58,708 nt of DNA from an uncultured Acidobacteriaceae bacterium (GCA_903828675.1 CAIKND010000185.1:1-58708), one strand, 5' to 3'; shown: positions 46,133 through 53,851, counted from the first letter of the stretch. Program-made: numbers and translations. Notes: a model not told the origin generated them from the letters alone.

Positions 46133-46162
46133 GGAACACTTTAGGGGTGTTCCGGTGTCTAA
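46133..46162 (+). promoter_or_regulatory. Candidate ECF-type promoter of the sigma factor gene
   Basis: GGAAC, 19 bases, GTCTAA resembles sigma-E-type -35 and -10 boxes, though the spacer is 2-3 bases longer than usual. GGAACAC and GTGTTCC (46147-46153) also form a 7-bp inverted repeat. Self-activation of the operon is the inferred role; the leader to the GTG at 46400 would be about 230 bases. Confidence 0.4.
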
Positions 46163-46399
46163 GACAATAGGGGGCGCGGAGCATCCGGCTAAACCGGGTT
46201 CCGTTTCCCGCTCACTCCCTGGCAGTTTCGGATGTCCTGCGTTGTTTTGAACGTTGGCAGAGAGTGGCCGCAACAAGCGTTCGAAGCAGGGGCTCGGGCG
46301 TGCGGCATAAGTGCATTTGTCAAATGGGCCAACCGACCGGCTCAGATTTGGCAGATGCCAAGTGTGCCTGAGTTGCGGTATAGGTGGGAGGACACTGAA

Positions 46400-47092
46400 G
46401 TGCAGGCGGACCTCACCATGGGTAATTTAGTCAGCGCGCTAACGCTGCAATCGGACGAAGCGGCTATCATCGCGGAACTCCAAGCCGGCTCCGATGAGGC
46501 ATTTGCGTGGCTGATCGCGCGCTTCCATCAACCGATCTACTCTCTGCTCGCGCGTACTGTGTATGACGCCGCCGATGCCGCCGACCTCACCCAGGACGTG
46601 TTCGTCAAGGTTTTCCGGGGTGTCGGGAGCTTTCACGGTGAGTCGACCCTGCGCACCTGGATTTACCGCATCGCCTTGCGCGAGGCATCGAACCAGCGCC
46701 GCTGGTGGATGCGACACAAGCAGCAGGAAGTGCCCATCGAGCAGGAGATGACGGACAGCGATTCGGGAGCCCCGATGCTCTTGAAAGACCAACTGGTCGA
46801 TCCCGGCGAGTCGCCCTACGAAATGGCGGTACACGCCGAGAACCGGGCGCTGGTTGAGGCAGCGCTGAACCAGGTGCCGGAGCCATTCCGCACCACGCTG
46901 ATTCTCAGAGACATTGAAGGCTTTGTCTACGAGGAAGTGGCGGAGATGCAGGGCGTGAACCTGGGCACGGTCAAGTCGAGGCTGGTGCGCGGACGCGCCT
47001 GCCTGAAGGCGCTGCTCATGGCGCCAAAGCCGGATTCGAGTTCGGCGGCCTTTACGGAATTCGAGATGCCCCTTGGAGAGGAGGCGCGATGA
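46400..47092 (+). CDS. ECF RNA polymerase sigma factor (RpoE-like)
   Basis: A 230-residue group-4 sigma factor. Region 2 spans DEAFAWLIARFHQPIYSLLARTVYDAADAADLTQDVFVKVFR...TLRTWIYRIALREASNQRR, and region 4 spans VPEPFRTTLILRDIEGFVYEEVAEMQGVNLGTVKSRLVRGRACL. I chose GTG at 46400, eight bases after GGGAGG; an ATG at 46418 would remove six residues, and the longer frame from 46232 has no similarity. The stop overlaps the start of the anti-sigma gene, the usual arrangement. Confidence 0.93.
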   Translation: MQADLTMGNLVSALTLQSDEAAIIAELQAGSDEAFAWLIARFHQPIYSLLARTVYDAADAADLTQDVFVKVFRGVGSFHGESTLRTWIYRIALREASNQRRWWMRHKQQEVPIEQEMTDSDSGAPMLLKDQLVDPGESPYEMAVHAENRALVEAALNQVPEPFRTTLILRDIEGFVYEEVAEMQGVNLGTVKSRLVRGRACLKALLMAPKPDSSSAAFTEFEMPLGEEAR

Positions 47093-47772
47093 ACGGCTGC
47101 ATTGCAGTGCAGGCAAGGTTTTCGGAATATCTTGACGGACGGTTGAGCGGACGCGATATGCAGCAGATTGCCGCCCATCTGGAGAGTTGCAGGCTGTGCG
47201 CTCAGGAGTGGGAATCGCTGCGCCAGGCTCATTTGTCGCTGGCCGGATTGGGTCCGGTGCCGGAGCCCGAAGACTTGTTGCTGCGCATCCGGGTGGCCAT
47301 CAGCCAGGAGCGCGCGCGCAGGCGCCAGGGCTTCTTTCATGGCTTCAGCCTGGCTTGGAAGAATACGATCGGCCCCTTTGTGTTGCAGGCCTCTGCTGGC
47401 CTGGCCAGCGCGGTACTGCTGCTGGGCTCCATGATTGTTCTGGTCGGCATGTTCACCCAGCCTGAGGCGGCACAGGCCAATAAGGACGAACCCCTGGGAA
47501 TGGCCTCGGCGCCGCGGCTGCTTTATCTCTCCAGCGGCGTGGGCGAAAACGAAATCGGAGCCTTGTCCGGCCCGGTTGTCGTCGAGGTCTACATCAACGG
47601 AAACGGACAGATGTACGACTACCGCATCGTCTCCGGCTCCGCCGACAGCGAAACCCGTTCGCAGGTGGAAAACCTGCTCCTGCTCAGCCGGTTTGAGCCG
47701 GCGCGGTTCTTTGGGCAGCCGGTGCGCGGCCTGGTGGTGCTTTCCTTCTCCGGCGTATCTGTGCACGGATAA
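47089..47772 (+). CDS. Zinc-finger anti-sigma factor with TonB-C-like periplasmic end
   Basis: A 227-residue membrane protein. The cytoplasmic N-terminus has the anti-sigma Zn finger (C4, and H-x3-C-x2-C in AHLESCRLC). One membrane helix lies at about 101-122. The periplasmic part ends in VVVEVYINGNGQMYDYRIVSG...LLLSRFEPARFFGQPVRGLVVLSFSG, which follows the strand-helix pattern of TonB C-terminal domains (V-x-V-x-I-x2-x-G, then F-x-P and a G-x-P-V strand). The first assignment is firm; the TonB-C resemblance is by eye. It overlaps the sigma gene as ATGA. Confidence 0.85.
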   Translation: MNGCIAVQARFSEYLDGRLSGRDMQQIAAHLESCRLCAQEWESLRQAHLSLAGLGPVPEPEDLLLRIRVAISQERARRRQGFFHGFSLAWKNTIGPFVLQASAGLASAVLLLGSMIVLVGMFTQPEAAQANKDEPLGMASAPRLLYLSSGVGENEIGALSGPVVVEVYINGNGQMYDYRIVSGSADSETRSQVENLLLLSRFEPARFFGQPVRGLVVLSFSGVSVHG

Positions 47773-47794
47773 GGCACGGAACAAAAGCTTCACT

Positions 47795-47829
47795 AACCGC
47801 TCGGGCAATGCTCTGGCGGTTTCTTTTTT
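47795..47829 (+). terminator. Probable intrinsic terminator of the sigma/anti-sigma operon
   Basis: AACCGC and GCGGTT enclose an imperfect inner stem and are followed by TCTTTTTT. It lies 23 bases past the anti-sigma stop. Confidence 0.6.
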
Positions 47830-47838
47830 GGGGCGGCG

Positions 47839-47958
47839 GGTGGCCCGCTCATCACAGCTTTACCTTTTTGGGAAGGACAGGTGGATGGGCCGGTGGCCCG
47901 CTCATCACAGTGTCAGGGACTGTGCCCCATTCATCGCGGCTTTATCGCGATGAGTGGG
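47839..47958. repeat. Direct repeats and REP-like palindrome before the RHS modules
   Basis: GGTGGCCCGCTCATCACAG occurs twice, at 47839-47857 and 47892-47910. Then CCCATTCATCGCG (47926-47938) pairs with CGCGATGAGTGGG (47946-47958) around a 7-nt loop. The palindrome resembles those at 10195 and 45938. No gene lies between 47773 and the RHS tail. Confidence 0.55.
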
Positions 47959-48068
47959 TTTTCGGATAAGGTCGCAGAGAGATTACGATGGCAGTATGCC
48001 CTATAGTCTGAAGGCGGGTGGCCCGGGTGCCGGGGGGCGAAGTGAGTTTTCTCACAAGTGTTGGGTGC

Positions 48069-48097
48069 CCCAGGTGCCTCGCATTTGGGCACCGGGG
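48069..48097. repeat. Palindrome just before RHS tail 1
   Basis: CCCAGGTGCC and GGCACCGGGG pair with one mismatch around the loop TCGCATTTG. A near-identical loop occurs in the palindrome at 49258-49284. In both cases it is followed by GATATCGATACGAT or GATGTCGGTACGAT and then the RHS tail. Confidence 0.6.
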
Positions 48098-48108
48098 ATA
48101 TCGATACG

Positions 48109-48900
48109 ATGCAAGAGCTGACTTCGACTCGAACACCGGATGCATTTACGACACTGCCCCCCGTTTGTCTTTTCAGCGAAGCGCCCGGCCACCGATCTAT
48201 TTTCACCGGCAAAGAACGCGACGCAGAATCAGGCAACGACTACTTCGAAGCTCGCTACTACAGCAGTGCCATGGGCCGGTTTATGTCGCCGGACTGGAGT
48301 GCGAAGGAAGAACCTGTACCTTATGCTCAACTCGACGATCCCCAGAGCCTAAACCTGTATGCATATGTTCGAAACAATCCCTTGACGCGCACTGATCTGA
48401 CTGGACATTGCCCACAATGCGCACTTGTTCTTGGAACCACAGAAGGTGGCGCTCTTATCGGTTCGCCTGGTGGCCCTCCTGGAGCCGCAGTTGGAGCCGT
48501 TGTTGGAGCCGTTGTCGGCACCGTCGCTGCGGTTGCTGCCACCTATTTCGGCATGAAGGCGCTTTCAAATTGGCTTCACAAGGATGCGCCTGCGCCTGCG
48601 CCCGCAACTGAGACCGGAACAGGCAATACAAACCCCCACGCAGGTCCGGTTGATAAACCAGTTATAGTGGTGGACCCGCATGGAAACGCCATTCCTGTCG
48701 CGGCGGGCCAACAAATTCAAGGGAACAAATCAGGGACATATGTGCAAGTGAAAGATAAAGACGGAAACCCCACCGGCACACGTATTGACGGTGGGCACAA
48801 ACCTTCTGGACATCCGGATCCGAGAGCACAGGAACCTCATGCGCATGTCCCTGACAAGACAAACGCAGACGGAACTCCATGGCTCCCCATCAAGAAGTGA
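48109..48900 (+). CDS. Orphan RHS C-terminal tail with unassigned toxin-like domain
   Basis: A 263-residue protein made only of the end of an RHS protein. The conserved RHS core tail (FTGKERDAESGNDYFEARYY, then SSAMGRFMSPDW and SLNLYAYVRNNPL) occupies about 32-103; a Gly/Ala/Val-rich, zipper-like hydrophobic segment follows at about 112-149. The last 80-90 residues form a new domain with a His-rich end, IDGGHKPSGHPDPRAQEPHA then HVPDKTNADGTPWLP. RHS proteins carry variable toxins here. No repeat barrel or signal is present. The ATG at 48109 lacks a clear ribosome binding site; a GTG at 48058 within the repeat is an alternative. Confidence 0.7.
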   Translation: MQELTSTRTPDAFTTLPPVCLFSEAPGHRSIFTGKERDAESGNDYFEARYYSSAMGRFMSPDWSAKEEPVPYAQLDDPQSLNLYAYVRNNPLTRTDLTGHCPQCALVLGTTEGGALIGSPGGPPGAAVGAVVGAVVGTVAAVAATYFGMKALSNWLHKDAPAPAPATETGTGNTNPHAGPVDKPVIVVDPHGNAIPVAAGQQIQGNKSGTYVQVKDKDGNPTGTRIDGGHKPSGHPDPRAQEPHAHVPDKTNADGTPWLPIKK

Positions 48901-48906
48901 GGCGAA

Positions 48907-49119
48907 ATGCAATTTGATTTTGGCGACGAAGTAGTGCGGGTCACAGCTAACGGTGCTGAAACAGGCCGACCAGGAGCAGTGGTTGAGTTTACAGAGGTTA
49001 AACACCCAGATCAGGTTCTGCGGTATGGCCAACCCCTTGGCACAATCCTCTGCACTATCGAGTTCGGTGATGGTGAGGAGGAGATGATCCCGGAAGCCGA
49101 CCTGAGACTGTTCAGCTAG
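48907..49119 (+). CDS. Possible cytoplasmic immunity protein for RHS tail 1
   Basis: A 70-residue acidic protein, MQFDFGDEVVRVTANGAETG, then GAVVEFTEVKH and a closing EEEMIPEADLRLFS. It looks like a small SH3-like barrel (F-G-D-x-V-x-V start, E/D-L end), a shape also seen among RHS/CDI immunity proteins such as the Imm31-like group; this match is by impression only. It starts six bases after the RHS-tail stop, the standard place for the cognate immunity gene. A CAAGCC/GGCTTG-type hairpin (49181-49205) follows. Confidence 0.6.
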   Translation: MQFDFGDEVVRVTANGAETGRPGAVVEFTEVKHPDQVLRYGQPLGTILCTIEFGDGEEEMIPEADLRLFS

Positions 49120-49257
49120 TAGAAAAGTGAATGATCTGGATGGGCGGGTGCCGCATCTGACCGTCCGTTTCCAGCAACCGCAAGCCGTCCTCCGGGGCGG
49201 CTTGCTAGGCGGGTGGCCACGGTCTCGGTGACCTGTCCCAACCCAAATGACGGTGCC

Positions 49258-49284
49258 ACCGGTCCCTCGCAGTTGGGGACCGGT
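49258..49284. repeat. Palindrome just before RHS tail 2
   Basis: ACCGGTCCC, loop TCGCAGTTG, GGGACCGGT: a perfect 9-bp stem whose loop differs at one base from the one before RHS tail 1. It is followed after 30 bases by the tail's ATG. Confidence 0.6.
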
Positions 49285-49313
49285 GATGTCGGTACGATTC
49301 AGAGGACGCGACT

Positions 49314-50177
49314 ATGACGGAACCCGCCGTGTGTGCATCTCACGTGTGTTTTTCGCCATGCCACTTCACCGGCAAAGAAAGAGATACCGAATCCGGCAAC
49401 GACTATTTCGGGGCGAGGTACTACGCAAGTTCAATGGGCCGAATGATGTCTCCTGACTGGGAAGATGGACCAGATACGGTCCCATATGCGGACTTTACAA
49501 ATCCTCAATCGCTGAACCTGTATTCGTATGGGTACAACAATCCGCTATCGATGATTGATCCTGATGGCCACGTGCCCTGCAACGGAACGGCTGACATAAC
49601 AATCACGGTGACACCCACTGGTTCGAGCATGTCGCAATCACCTGATGATTGTTCTACAACTACGATTCTCTGGGACTGGCCCTTGCAGAATATGCAAAAT
49701 CAAGTGAACCCGCCGCCGCCTACGCCGCCGCCCACGCCCCAGAAGAAGACCCCAGGAGTATGTGCAGATGCCCCCTTGGCAGGCGACCCCAGAGTAACAA
49801 CGCAATTCGGTGCGATTGATAATTCACATCCTACAAAACCGCACACAGGAAGAGACTATGCAGCGCCAATCGGGACACCGGTATATGCCCCGATTTCTGG
49901 AGGAGTGACCTACGCAGGCAGCGCGGGAACCTTTGGAAATGTTGTTGCCATCAGCGCCCCACTCGTCACCGACTCGGCCTCTGTTATTTATGAGGGCCAT
50001 TTATCCGCGGTATCCGTTACGCCAGGACAGTCCGTTCATGCAGGGGACCAGATCGGGCTCTCCGGCAATACAGGGCACTCGACTGGACCTCATGTGCACC
50101 ACGAACAGCATACTCCCGGACCAGTTTTTCAAAATGGCCATCCTCCCAGTTCCACACTGATTGATCCCTGCAACTGA
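49314..50177 (+). CDS. Orphan RHS C-terminal tail with M23 (LytM) peptidase domain
   Basis: A 287-residue protein. Residues 18-85 are the RHS core tail (FTGKERDTESGNDYFGARYY to YGYNNPLSMIDPDG). After a Pro-rich linker (133-146) comes a peptidase M23 domain at about 155-275. The metal and active-site residues are present: H177 and D181 in HTGRD, H229, and H260 and H262 in GPHVHHE. Such domains cut peptidoglycan peptide crosslinks, so a role as a cell-wall-attacking RHS toxin is inferred. No signal peptide is seen. The next gene encodes an exported protein. Confidence 0.78.
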   Translation: MTEPAVCASHVCFSPCHFTGKERDTESGNDYFGARYYASSMGRMMSPDWEDGPDTVPYADFTNPQSLNLYSYGYNNPLSMIDPDGHVPCNGTADITITVTPTGSSMSQSPDDCSTTTILWDWPLQNMQNQVNPPPPTPPPTPQKKTPGVCADAPLAGDPRVTTQFGAIDNSHPTKPHTGRDYAAPIGTPVYAPISGGVTYAGSAGTFGNVVAISAPLVTDSASVIYEGHLSAVSVTPGQSVHAGDQIGLSGNTGHSTGPHVHHEQHTPGPVFQNGHPPSSTLIDPCN

Positions 50178-50186
50178 GGACTGACG

Positions 50187-50681
50187 ATGCAAAATGTTTT
50201 GTTCGTTTTGACGTTCTGCTTAGGCCTTTTCGTGGGTCTACCTGCCGCTGCCGTGTCGCAAACCTCTGCTGTAAGTATCAAGGGGACTTCAAAGGGATGT
50301 TTTGCCGGGAAAATCTATCATCCGGGAAAGGTGGAAATATTCGTCTTTGACGTCGGAGCCTCTCCAGAAATCCCACAATTGATTCATCAGATGGATGGCT
50401 ACGCCTCCCGTGATGATCCTCAAAGTCAACACAAGTTCTTCGCCTCCTACAATCAGCTTCTCCATCTGGTTCGCGTGTCAAAAGCGCTTGGGCGAATTCG
50501 ATCCGATCAACTTGGGAACTTTACCTTCAGTAATTTCTCAACCGGATTGTCTGTTATCGTGATTGGGATTTCACCAATGGAAGATGACCCCGCATTTTAT
50601 GCGTTCAGAGAGTTGGGAAAACTAAAACATGGCGACAACGCGGTAACTTTAGACTTTGCGCGGGGGGATAGTTGCAAGTGA
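50187..50681 (+). CDS. Exported protein, possible periplasmic immunity to the RHS-M23 protein
   Basis: A 164-residue protein with a clear signal peptide (MQNVLFVLTFCLGLFVGLPA, then AAVSQ). The mature part begins with a beta segment (AVSIKGTSKGCFAGKIYHPGKVEIFVFDV) that looks like a CarboxypepD_reg or transthyretin-like sandwich and ends with HGDNAVTLDFARGD. It contains two Cys. The gene starts nine bases after the M23 gene. A periplasmic inhibitor would fit a peptidoglycan-cleaving partner; this pairing is inferred from position and export, not from a known family. Confidence 0.6.
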   Translation: MQNVLFVLTFCLGLFVGLPAAAVSQTSAVSIKGTSKGCFAGKIYHPGKVEIFVFDVGASPEIPQLIHQMDGYASRDDPQSQHKFFASYNQLLHLVRVSKALGRIRSDQLGNFTFSNFSTGLSVIVIGISPMEDDPAFYAFRELGKLKHGDNAVTLDFARGDSCK

Positions 50682-50689
50682 TGGGGGAA

Positions 50690-50827
50690 TCGGATTTACC
50701 TACGATGTGCAGTCCCCTAGGTATGACGGTCCCCGGCGTCTGTGCATCTACAGTGTGTTTTTCCCGGCCCCACTTTACCGGCAAAGAACGCGACTCCCGG
50801 TCGCCACATTCTCTCAAAAGCAGATAA
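50690..50827 (+). pseudogene. Truncated RHS tail remnant (third copy)
   Basis: The bases from about 50701 match the start of RHS tail 2, including TACGAT, the ATG at 50723 and the peptide VCASTVCFSRPHFTGKERD. The similarity stops after KERD and a stop codon follows at 50825-50827, giving a 34-residue remnant. The rest of the 418-base gap to 51100 shows no gene. Confidence 0.65.
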
Positions 50828-51099
50828 CCGCCTATCCGGAAGCTACCGATTCCAGCCAATGCCGCCAACCCCAGCACCCCACACCCCTCGCCTCCCTCCA
50901 CGCATTCCGCGAACCTTGCCGACCCTCAAACCTCCTGTTTGCCCGGATCGCTGCGTCTAACTCACACGGAACCAGAGTTTCGGTGCTGCCGCAGGGGACA
51001 GAGGGTTGCTTGTTCTTGGGGGGACAAGCCGCCCGGCGGAATTGCCTTTGGGGTGCATCGACTCTGATTCCGCTGTAGACTTGCAGGCAGGGTTCCCTG

Positions 51100-52887
51100 A
51101 TGACATCGCGCACATTTCGATCATTGGCCATCTTTTCGGCTGTTCTTTTCTGCCTGCTGGCTGGCCTTGCGCCCGCCCCGGCCCGCGCCCAATCCTCCGG
51201 CAGCAATTCGTCCAAAGGGCAGTCGTCGTCCTCGCAGGCGCAGGGGTACGTGCAGGAGAAGACGCCCTCTCTGGTCGATCCTGCCGGGCCGACCATCTCG
51301 CTGGTCAGCTCCGAGCCCGTGTTCATCATGGCCGCCGCCCTCAACGTCTGCGGCTACGACGAGGGGCTTGAAGGCAGCGAACCGGTTCGCATGAGGGTGC
51401 GCGACGAAATCAACCAGGTGCTGGCCAAGAGCGAGGACGCCCGCAGCCGCCGCGACGCCTTGTGCCTGTTTATTGCCCAGCATCGGATGACGGGTACGGA
51501 AAGGGATGTCTCGCAGTACATCTCCCTGGCGCTGTATCTCACGCCGCCCCCGGAGATCGAGACCACTGCCGATCTGACGGAAATGCCTCCCGACTCCACC
51601 CAGGTGGCCGAAGTTGTGCCCCTTCTCAAGGCGTTTGTGGCCTCGGTGGACCTGCACGGAATCTGGCTCGCCGTCCATCAAACATACGATCGCCTGGCCG
51701 ACCGGCTCCACGATCCGCTTACGCAGATGATTGTGTCCACCAATCTCTACCTCAAGATGCCCGCGTCCACCTATGATGGACGGCGGTTCATCGTGGTTAT
51801 CGAGCCCATGCTCTCGCCCAGCACCGTGGACGCGCGCATCTATGGCACCGACTACGTGGTGGAAGTTTCGCCGGCCAACGAACAGATTCGCATGACCGAC
51901 GTGCGCCACATCTACCTGCATTACCTCATCGAGCCGCTGTTGTACGCGCGCTCCAATGCCATTGACCGCACCCAGCCGATTCTCAAGGAAATCCGCGAGA
52001 CGCCCCTGGAGTTCCGCTACCGCTCCGACACCGTGGCGCTTACCGTCGAATGCCTCATCAAGGCCATCGAAGCGCGCACCATGGACACCAAAGTACCGGT
52101 GTACAAGATTCCAGCCGGCGTTGACCGGTCTGAACTGCCGCGCTATGAGCACGAACGCAGCGTCTACCAGCAAAAAGTGGACGCCGTGCGCTGGACCACG
52201 GTCCGCCACGACATGAGCCAGGGGTTTGTGCTCACACAATACTTCTACGAGCAGTTGATTCAGTTTGAAAAGGACCCGGCCAGCCTCCGCGACACCATCG
52301 GCGAAATGGTGTACAGCATGGACGTGGACCAGCAGGTACAACGCGCCCGGCGGACCGAGTTCGACAAGGAAGCCGACGCCGACGTTTTGCAGCGCAGCAA
52401 GCCGCACAAGCTCACCGGACTGGAATTGGCAGAGGCCAAGCTGGCCGGCGGAGACGCGGCCACAGCCAGCGCCATGGCGCAGAAGGTGTTGTCGGAGCAA
52501 ACCGACACCATCACCTCCGTGGCAGACGGCGCCCGCGCCAACTTCATTCTGGCCAGGGTGGCTATTCTCACCGGGCATCCGGATCAGGCAATCGCGGACT
52601 TTCAGAAGACCCTGGCCACCAGCAAAGAGCAGCGGTTGCTGGCCTGGTCTCATATTTATCTGGGCCGGATGCTGGATCTGGACTGCAAGCGGGACGAGGC
52701 CCTGTCAGAGTACCAACTGGCGCTCACTGTGCGGGATGGGCAGCAGGATACGCGCATCGCCGCCGAGCGTGGCGTCAAGAATGCGTATTCGGTGAACGGG
52801 CACACCTGCGAAGAGGATGCCGATGATGGCCCGCCCCCGGCAGCGCCTGCAACCTTGGCGCCCGGTGCGACCCAGAAGCCGCAATAA
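51100..52887 (+). CDS. Secreted protein with C-terminal TPR-like repeats, unknown function
   Basis: A 595-residue exported protein: signal peptide to about APARAQ, Ser/Gln-rich linker, a roughly 330-residue mixed alpha/beta central region with no motif I recognise (it contains FIVVIEPMLSPSTVDARIYG and HYLIEPLLYARSNAID), and TPR-like helices near 430-560 (LAGGDAATASAMAQKVL, ANFILARVAILTGHPDQAI, YLGRMLDLDCKRDEAL). The tail is Pro/Ala-rich. The central HxxxH-like arrangement around HIYLHYLIEP might hint at metal binding but no protease family is evident. It runs into rnc. Confidence 0.75.
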   Translation: MTSRTFRSLAIFSAVLFCLLAGLAPAPARAQSSGSNSSKGQSSSSQAQGYVQEKTPSLVDPAGPTISLVSSEPVFIMAAALNVCGYDEGLEGSEPVRMRVRDEINQVLAKSEDARSRRDALCLFIAQHRMTGTERDVSQYISLALYLTPPPEIETTADLTEMPPDSTQVAEVVPLLKAFVASVDLHGIWLAVHQTYDRLADRLHDPLTQMIVSTNLYLKMPASTYDGRRFIVVIEPMLSPSTVDARIYGTDYVVEVSPANEQIRMTDVRHIYLHYLIEPLLYARSNAIDRTQPILKEIRETPLEFRYRSDTVALTVECLIKAIEARTMDTKVPVYKIPAGVDRSELPRYEHERSVYQQKVDAVRWTTVRHDMSQGFVLTQYFYEQLIQFEKDPASLRDTIGEMVYSMDVDQQVQRARRTEFDKEADADVLQRSKPHKLTGLELAEAKLAGGDAATASAMAQKVLSEQTDTITSVADGARANFILARVAILTGHPDQAIADFQKTLATSKEQRLLAWSHIYLGRMLDLDCKRDEALSEYQLALTVRDGQQDTRIAAERGVKNAYSVNGHTCEEDADDGPPPAAPATLAPGATQKPQ

Positions 52888-52987
52888 TCCGTCGAAGACG
52901 CCTGCAATCCCCTCCGGGTGGCGTCTAATCAGAACAAAGGGCGCGGTTTACGTCCGGGAACTCCGGGCGGCGCACCGTTCTCGGAAT

Positions 52988-53851
52988 GTGTCCGGGGAGT
53001 TGAAACCAGGCGAGGAGCAAGTGGAAGCAGTTCTGGCCGAGTTGGAAGCGGTATTGGGCCATGGCTTCAAAAGCCATGAGCTGCTGATGCGCGCCTTGAC
53101 TCACCGGTCGTTTTCAAACCAGCGGATTGCGGACGGGCATGTCCCCCATTCCGGCAAGCAAGACCCAGCGGACGCCGGGGACAATGAGCGGCTGGAGTTC
53201 CTCGGCGATGCTGTGCTGGGGCTCGTCGTCGCAGAAGCGCTCTTCGCTCTGCATGCGGATTGGCAAGAGGGCGAATTGACTCGGGTTCGAGCGCAACTCG
53301 TCAGCCGCCAGCACATGGCCCAGGTGGCCGCGGCCATCGGTCTTGGCAAGCATCTGCGTCTCAGCCCCGGTGAGGACAAGAGCGGACTAAGGCGCAAAAG
53401 CACCGTGTTATCGAATACCATGGAAGCAGTGATCGGAGCGCTGTTTCTCGATGGGGGCCTGGAGCCGGTTCGTGCATTTGCGCGCAAACAGGTGATGGGC
53501 GAGGCCGCCGAGCAATTGGCGGAGGAGTTGCGCTCCGGAGCCGCACTGGGTAACTATAAGTCGGCACTACAGGAACGGCTGCAGGCGGAACGCGCCGGAG
53601 CCCCGGTCTACCGGGTCAAGAGCGAAAGCGGTCCCGATCACCGCAAGCGCTTTCTAGTCGAAGTTCGACTGAAGGCCGAGGGCGGAGAGCCCGGGAAGCC
53701 GATGGCGCAGGGCACGGGAAGCACCAAAAAGCACGCGGAGCAGGATGCCGCGCGAAGGGCCTTGGAACGGCTGGCGACAGCCAATGCCAGACTGGCCCAG
53801 GATGAGGAAATGCAGGACGGCGGGGAAGAGGAGGAACAAGCAGCGCAATGA
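52988..53851 (+). CDS. rnc: Ribonuclease III
   Basis: Double-strand-specific endoribonuclease for rRNA and mRNA processing. The signature ERLEFLGDAVLGLVVAE and the later catalytic Glu in NTMEAVIGALFLDGG are present, then a dsRNA-binding domain (NYKSALQERLQAERAGAPVY to STKKHAEQDAARRALERL). A short acidic tail follows. The start is uncertain: I use GTG at 52988, while GTG at 53021 behind GAGGAG would shorten it by eleven residues. Its stop overlaps the first signal peptidase start (ATGA). Confidence 0.93.
   Translation: MSGELKPGEEQVEAVLAELEAVLGHGFKSHELLMRALTHRSFSNQRIADGHVPHSGKQDPADAGDNERLEFLGDAVLGLVVAEALFALHADWQEGELTRVRAQLVSRQHMAQVAAAIGLGKHLRLSPGEDKSGLRRKSTVLSNTMEAVIGALFLDGGLEPVRAFARKQVMGEAAEQLAEELRSGAALGNYKSALQERLQAERAGAPVYRVKSESGPDHRKRFLVEVRLKAEGGEPGKPMAQGTGSTKKHAEQDAARRALERLATANARLAQDEEMQDGGEEEEQAAQ

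Noticed and set aside
47773..51099. Insertion sequence or prophage carrying the RHS tails
   Set aside because: Palindromes and direct repeats are present, but no transposase, integrase or phage gene was found.
51121..52653. 510-codon minus-strand frame
   Set aside because: Opposite a signal-peptide protein with TPR-like repeats; no supported start or motif.
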